From Lewinellaceae bacterium (lineage in GTDB: Bacteria; Bacteroidota; Bacteroidia; Chitinophagales; Saprospiraceae), in assembly GCA_020636225.1 (NCBI GenBank), contig JACJYI010000006.1, positions 1 through 64,000 on the forward strand: DNA of 64,000 bases, given 5' to 3'. The stretch's first letter is position 1. Every line of letters begins with the position of its first letter. Position numbers and translations under genes: made by a program. The notes below the pieces were generated by a model. It had not been told where the DNA came from, ran no database searches, and was given only the letters and a program-made list of their open reading frames with translations. Of the stretch, positions 60,063-64,000 are shown one piece after another.

Positions 60063-63000
60063 ATGCGTCTTCTTTTCCTCCCTGTATTCCTCTTCCTGGT
60101 CGTTGCTCTGAATGCACAATCTCCCTGGCAGGCCATTCCGGATCCGGCGGGCCTGCAGGCCCAATCCGATCAGCCCTTGCCAGTGGCCTACCAGGCCTAT
60201 GAGCTGGATATCGAACAGCTTTCCTCCCTGCTGACCCAGGCTCCACAGCGACAGGCCATCTCCTCCAAAACGGGGATCATGCTCGCACTACCGGATCAGA
60301 AGGGTGTCCTGCGCGAGTATATCATGGTGGCTTCCCGGGTCATGCATCCCGATCTGGCGGCCCGCTATCCGGAGATCCGGACCTACAGCGGCTATGATCC
60401 GCAGTTTCCCGCTCGATGGGTCCACCTGGATATCAGTCCCAAGGGGTTCCATGCCATGGTGACCTGCCCGGGTGAGGAGATCGTGTATATCGATCCATTG
60501 CATCGGCAAAGCGGCGAAGGACCCTATCTGGTGTATGCCAAGTCCGACTATCTGCCGGCCAATGACATGCCCTTTACCTGCCTGACCGAAGCAAAGGAGG
60601 AGAGCCCGTCCATCCAGGCCGGCAGGGGGGTCGTGGTCGATGAGACCTTGCGCACCTATCGCCTGGCCCTGGCCTGCACAGGGGAGTACACCACCTTTCA
60701 CGGGGGGACGAAGGCAGATGCCCTGGCGGCCATGGTGGTGACCATGAACCGGATCAATGGCCTCTACGAGCGCGAGTTCGGCGTATGGCTGGAACTGATC
60801 GCCGACAATGACAAAGTCATCTATCTGGATGCCGCTACCGATCCCTTCAACAACAACAATCTGGGCACCATCCTGGGGCAGAACCAGACCAATATGGACA
60901 ATGTGATCGGGTCGGCTAACTACGATATCGGTCATGTATTCGGCACGGCCGGCGGAGGACTGGCCACCCTGGAGTCACCCTGCAACAACAACAACAAGGC
61001 ACGGGCGGCCACAGGGCTGACCAATCCGATCGGTGACGTCTTCGATGTCGACTATGTCGCCCATGAAATGGGCCACCAGTTCGGCTGTGATCACACCTTC
61101 AACAATGCCTGCAGCGGTAATCGCAACAACTCGACTGCCTGGGAGCCTGGCAGTGGCAATACAATCATGGGGTATACCGGGATCTGCGCGCCCAATATCC
61201 AGGACGACAGTGATCCCTATTTTCACGGTGGCAGCCTGGTCCAGGCCCGGATTTTCACGACCCAGGATGGAGGCAATAATTGTCCGGTGAAAGAGGTCTC
61301 CGGCAACCAGCTCCCCACGGTGGAGGCGGGCCCCAACTACATCATCCCCAGGGCTACCCCCTTTGAGCTGACCGCGGTCGGCTCGGATCCCGATGGCGAT
61401 ATCCTGACCTACACCTGGGAGCAGTTCGACAACGACATTGCCGACATGCCGCCCAGTCCGGCCAACAATGATGGCCCCACGTTCAAGTCCGTGCTACCGG
61501 ATACCATTCCTGTGCGGATCTTTCCAGCCCTGCAAACCATCCTCAGCAACACCAATTCGACCTGGGAAGTCCTGCCTGCGGTGGGCAGGGTGATGAACTT
61601 CCGGGCGACGGTGCGGGACAATCACCCCGGACACGGACTGTTTGCCCAGGATGCCATGATCGTGAATGTCGATGGGAACTCGGGACCCTTTCAGGTAACC
61701 AATCCCAATTTCACCTTTCCTACATGGCGTGTCGGGGATACCATCAGCATCACCTGGGACGTGGCCAACACCGATCAGTTGCCCATTGGATGTACGCAGG
61801 TGGACATCCTGCTTTCCCTGGATGGCGGGCTGACCTGGCCCATCGTGCTGGGTGACCATGTGGCAAACGACGGGGAACATGCCATTGTCGTCCCCCTGGT
61901 GGAGGCCACCAAGTGTCGGGTCAAGATCAAGGGAGTGGGGAACATCTTCTTCGACATCTCCAATTTCAATTTTGCCATCAAGGAACCTGTCCAACCGACC
62001 TTCCTGATCCAGGGCACGCCTGACCAGGTTTCCTGGTGCCGGACGAGTACCGATACCCTGTCCTTTACCCTGACCAGTCTGCCACTGACAGGATTTTCAG
62101 ATACGGTCTTCCTGTCCCTGAATGGGGGAACCGGGTTGTCCACCGACCTGCCGGACAGCTTGATCCTGACCGACAATGATACCCTCACCTTCCGGGTCTG
62201 GGACATCGCCAGTGCCCAGGCGGGCGCCTTCCCGATGGTCCTGTCGGCGACCAGTGGCCTGATCAACCGGCAGATCACCTTCCAGCTCGATCTGGTGGAT
62301 CCGCTGATGTCTTCCCCTGTCCTGCTGGATCCGCTCGACAACCACGACAGCATCCAACTGACCCCGACCCTGACCTGGATGCCGGTCGATCAGGCAGAGG
62401 TTTACCGGGTCGAGATGGGTCCTTCCCCTGCCTTCGGCACCACGACCCAGCTGGACAGCCTGGTCAGAGATACCGTTTTGCATGTGCATCTGGCCGAGGG
62501 GCAGATCTATTACTGGCGGGTCACGGCCCGGAATGCCTGTGGTGTGGAGATGATCTCGCCGATTCATGTTTTCCGCACCCGCTTTTCGGGGTGCAAATCG
62601 TACACCCCGGCCACGCTGCCGATCGCCATCCCGACCAATGCCGTATTCACATTCAATTCGACGGTCAGTGTGCCGGATCCGGGCACGATTTCTGATGTCA
62701 ACGTCTTTGTCGATCTCACCCATACCTACCTGGATGATGTGAGCCTTCGGTTGATCCATCCGGGAGGAACGGCGCTGACCCTGGTGTCCAAGGTTTGTGA
62801 CAACGGGCAGGATATCCTGGCCACCTTCGATGATGACGGTGAGCCATTTGCCTGTTCGGGCAAGCCGGCCGTATCTGGTGTGGTCACTCCCGAGAATGGT
62901 GACCTGGCCGTATTCAATGGCCTCCAAACCAACGGGACCTGGACCCTTCGCATCATCGATGATTTCAATCAGGATGGCGGCACGATGAACGAGTGGCGCC

Positions 63001-64000
63001 TGGAGCTGTGTCAGCAGGCACCCCTGCCGGATGCCCTGTTGCTGGAACAGCTGGATACCTTGTGGGTGCCCTATTGCGACAGCGCTGCACTCACGGCTGA
63101 TCAATTGACGGTGGGTGCGGTTGTGCCCGACACCATCGACATCCAGTTCACCTTGCGCATCGCCCCGGAGCATGGCACGCTGCATCGCAACGGCCAGCCC
63201 CTCCAGGTTGGGGACATCTTCCCGCAATCGGCGATCACCGGCCTGGAGCTTTCCTATGTACATGATGGATCAGGCATCCTGACCGACGCCTTTCTGGTGG
63301 ATGCCTTGCGGCCCTCTGATCAGGGCTGGTTGCCGGGGATCACGGTCCCTGTGCAGGTGGTGACCAACCTCACTGCGGTGATCGCAGAAGCCGTGGATGT
63401 GGTCTGTCCCGGGGACAGTACGGGATCACTGGCCATCCAGTTCTCGGGTGGGAAGTTGCCTGCCGAATTCCGGATCCTGCCGGATGGTGAATGGCAAACC
63501 GACAGCGTGTTGACCGACCTACCGGAAGGGGAATACGAGATTCAGGTGCGTGATGCCAATGGATTGGAAACCGCTCCGGTGACCGGGACGGTTGGTGGTC
63601 CTCCGGCATGGATAGTGACCGCTGAGGTCATCGGGAACACCATCCAGGTAACCGCTGAAGGTGCCCATCCGCCTTATGTGTATAACCTGCAGGGGCTGGT
63701 GGATTCCATGGGATTGTTTACCGTTACCGTCGCGGGAACCTACACCATCCAGGTGACGGACAGCCTGGGGTGCCAGACATCCATTGATGTGATGTTTTTA
63801 CCATTGGGCATGGAAGTACAGATTACGGAAGAGATCCTTTGCTACGGGGATTCAACGGCTGTTCTCGAGCTTCTGGCTACAGGCGGCGAACCGCCATTTC
63901 TGTACCGATTGAACGGGGGCATCTTTCAATCGCAGTCCGTGTTCACCGGCCTTCCGGCAGGAGCGTATACTGCCGAAGTGATGGATGCAGTCGGAACCAC
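60063..64000 (+). CDS. Large secreted reprolysin-like metalloprotease with P-domain and SprB repeats (3' partial)
   Basis: Open from the ATG at 60063 through the window end (1312 complete codons). Signal peptide MRLLFLPVFLFLVVALNAQ. The protease domain (~185-400) has the zinc motif HEMGHQFGCDH (334-344) and a Met-turn NTIMGYTGIC. Then come sandwich domains, a fibronectin III-like domain (~745-840; AEVYRVEMGPSPAF, YYWRVTARNACG), a proprotein-convertase P-domain (~843-985; VNVFVDLTHTYLDDVSLRLI) and, from ~1105, SprB-like repeats (VVCPGDSTGSLAIQFSGG; EILCYGDSTAVLELLATGG). A T9SS tail is expected beyond the window. The zinc site is intact, unlike the M43 gene at 38762. Confidence 0.88.
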   Translation, partial: MRLLFLPVFLFLVVALNAQSPWQAIPDPAGLQAQSDQPLPVAYQAYELDIEQLSSLLTQAPQRQAISSKTGIMLALPDQKGVLREYIMVASRVMHPDLAARYPEIRTYSGYDPQFPARWVHLDISPKGFHAMVTCPGEEIVYIDPLHRQSGEGPYLVYAKSDYLPANDMPFTCLTEAKEESPSIQAGRGVVVDETLRTYRLALACTGEYTTFHGGTKADALAAMVVTMNRINGLYEREFGVWLELIADNDKVIYLDAATDPFNNNNLGTILGQNQTNMDNVIGSANYDIGHVFGTAGGGLATLESPCNNNNKARAATGLTNPIGDVFDVDYVAHEMGHQFGCDHTFNNACSGNRNNSTAWEPGSGNTIMGYTGICAPNIQDDSDPYFHGGSLVQARIFTTQDGGNNCPVKEVSGNQLPTVEAGPNYIIPRATPFELTAVGSDPDGDILTYTWEQFDNDIADMPPSPANNDGPTFKSVLPDTIPVRIFPALQTILSNTNSTWEVLPAVGRVMNFRATVRDNHPGHGLFAQDAMIVNVDGNSGPFQVTNPNFTFPTWRVGDTISITWDVANTDQLPIGCTQVDILLSLDGGLTWPIVLGDHVANDGEHAIVVPLVEATKCRVKIKGVGNIFFDISNFNFAIKEPVQPTFLIQGTPDQVSWCRTSTDTLSFTLTSLPLTGFSDTVFLSLNGGTGLSTDLPDSLILTDNDTLTFRVWDIASAQAGAFPMVLSATSGLINRQITFQLDLVDPLMSSPVLLDPLDNHDSIQLTPTLTWMPVDQAEVYRVEMGPSPAFGTTTQLDSLVRDTVLHVHLAEGQIYYWRVTARNACGVEMISPIHVFRTRFSGCKSYTPATLPIAIPTNAVFTFNSTVSVPDPGTISDVNVFVDLTHTYLDDVSLRLIHPGGTALTLVSKVCDNGQDILATFDDDGEPFACSGKPAVSGVVTPENGDLAVFNGLQTNGTWTLRIIDDFNQDGGTMNEWRLELCQQAPLPDALLLEQLDTLWVPYCDSAALTADQLTVGAVVPDTIDIQFTLRIAPEHGTLHRNGQPLQVGDIFPQSAITGLELSYVHDGSGILTDAFLVDALRPSDQGWLPGITVPVQVVTNLTAVIAEAVDVVCPGDSTGSLAIQFSGGKLPAEFRILPDGEWQTDSVLTDLPEGEYEIQVRDANGLETAPVTGTVGGPPAWIVTAEVIGNTIQVTAEGAHPPYVYNLQGLVDSMGLFTVTVAGTYTIQVTDSLGCQTSIDVMFLPLGMEVQITEEILCYGDSTAVLELLATGGEPPFLYRLNGGIFQSQSVFTGLPAGAYTAEVMDAVGT

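Noticed and set aside
62097..63263. 388-aa minus-strand open frame near the window end
   Set aside because: It lies opposite the continuous metalloprotease frame with clear P-domain sequence; its own translation is low-complexity Gly/Arg/Gln-rich.

Overview
The window looks like chromosomal DNA of a G+C-moderate Bacteroidota bacterium, most likely from the Saprospirales (Saprospiraceae/Lewinellaceae side). The evidence is: GldD and GldE beside mutY-ssb; several secreted proteins ending in type IX secretion system (T9SS) sorting domains of type A or type B (the gliding-associated CHU_C type); SprB-like repeats; a TonB-dependent receptor; a YtrA-type GntR/ABC/DUF2807 operon; and a recurrent Bacteroidota -7 promoter motif, TAnnTTTG, next to start codons. 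No species can be named from sequence alone.

Layout. 1-7.1 kb: 3'-part of a secreted M28 peptidase, rlmD, two small coupled genes, a palindromic MITE-like element, a ComF-type phosphoribosyltransferase, an outer-membrane protein and a long PurF-type amidotransferase closed by a strong terminator. 7.1-9.9 kb: an ABC/GntR/DUF2807 operon on the minus strand with a visible promoter and operator. 10-17.4 kb: nadC, pyrD, an inositol-monophosphatase family gene, a ZIP transporter behind a candidate metal operator, a TonB receptor and a secreted TonB_C protein. 17.5-21.8 kb: mutY-ssb-gldE-gldD and an ECF sigma factor. 22-26.3 kb: a VanY-like lipoprotein and a MoxR ATPase plus DUF5682 pair.

26.5-34 kb: two tandem giant T9SS type B surface proteins sharing near-identical 3' parts with 123-bp repeats (8 versus 5 units). 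The second copy is broken by about 440 bp that reads like an error-rich duplicate, probably an assembly artefact. 34.1-39.6 kb: a PKD-array surface protein and a pappalysin-like protein whose HExxH motif reads HFxxH. 39.6-48.5 kb: housekeeping genes (class I aldolase, CBS protein, TM2/SHOCT protein, rsmA, pdxA, DAHP synthase-chorismate mutase, NUDIX, PAP2/haloperoxidase-like lipoprotein, hpt, tRNA-Gln).

48.6-56.3 kb: a six-gene operon of lipoproteins resembling DUF1549/DUF1553 fragments, a DUF1501 protein, a heme-motif lipoprotein and a CUB/T9SS type B protein. It looks like a Bacteroidota version of the planctomycete DUF1501 systems and is the best candidate for an undescribed system here. 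56.3-64 kb: repeat-rich G-poor spacers, two small genes, dapD, an alkyltransferase-like protein, a TrpF-like protein and the start of a large secreted metalloprotease that runs off the window.

Functionally, the accessory DNA is dominated by secreted, surface-anchored, cysteine-containing repeat proteins exported through the Sec and T9SS routes. The core genes cover cofactor, purine, pyrimidine, lysine and aromatic synthesis, DNA repair and rRNA modification. Starts were chosen by signal peptides, domain boundaries, overlaps and promoter spacing, because classical Shine-Dalgarno sequences are mostly absent.
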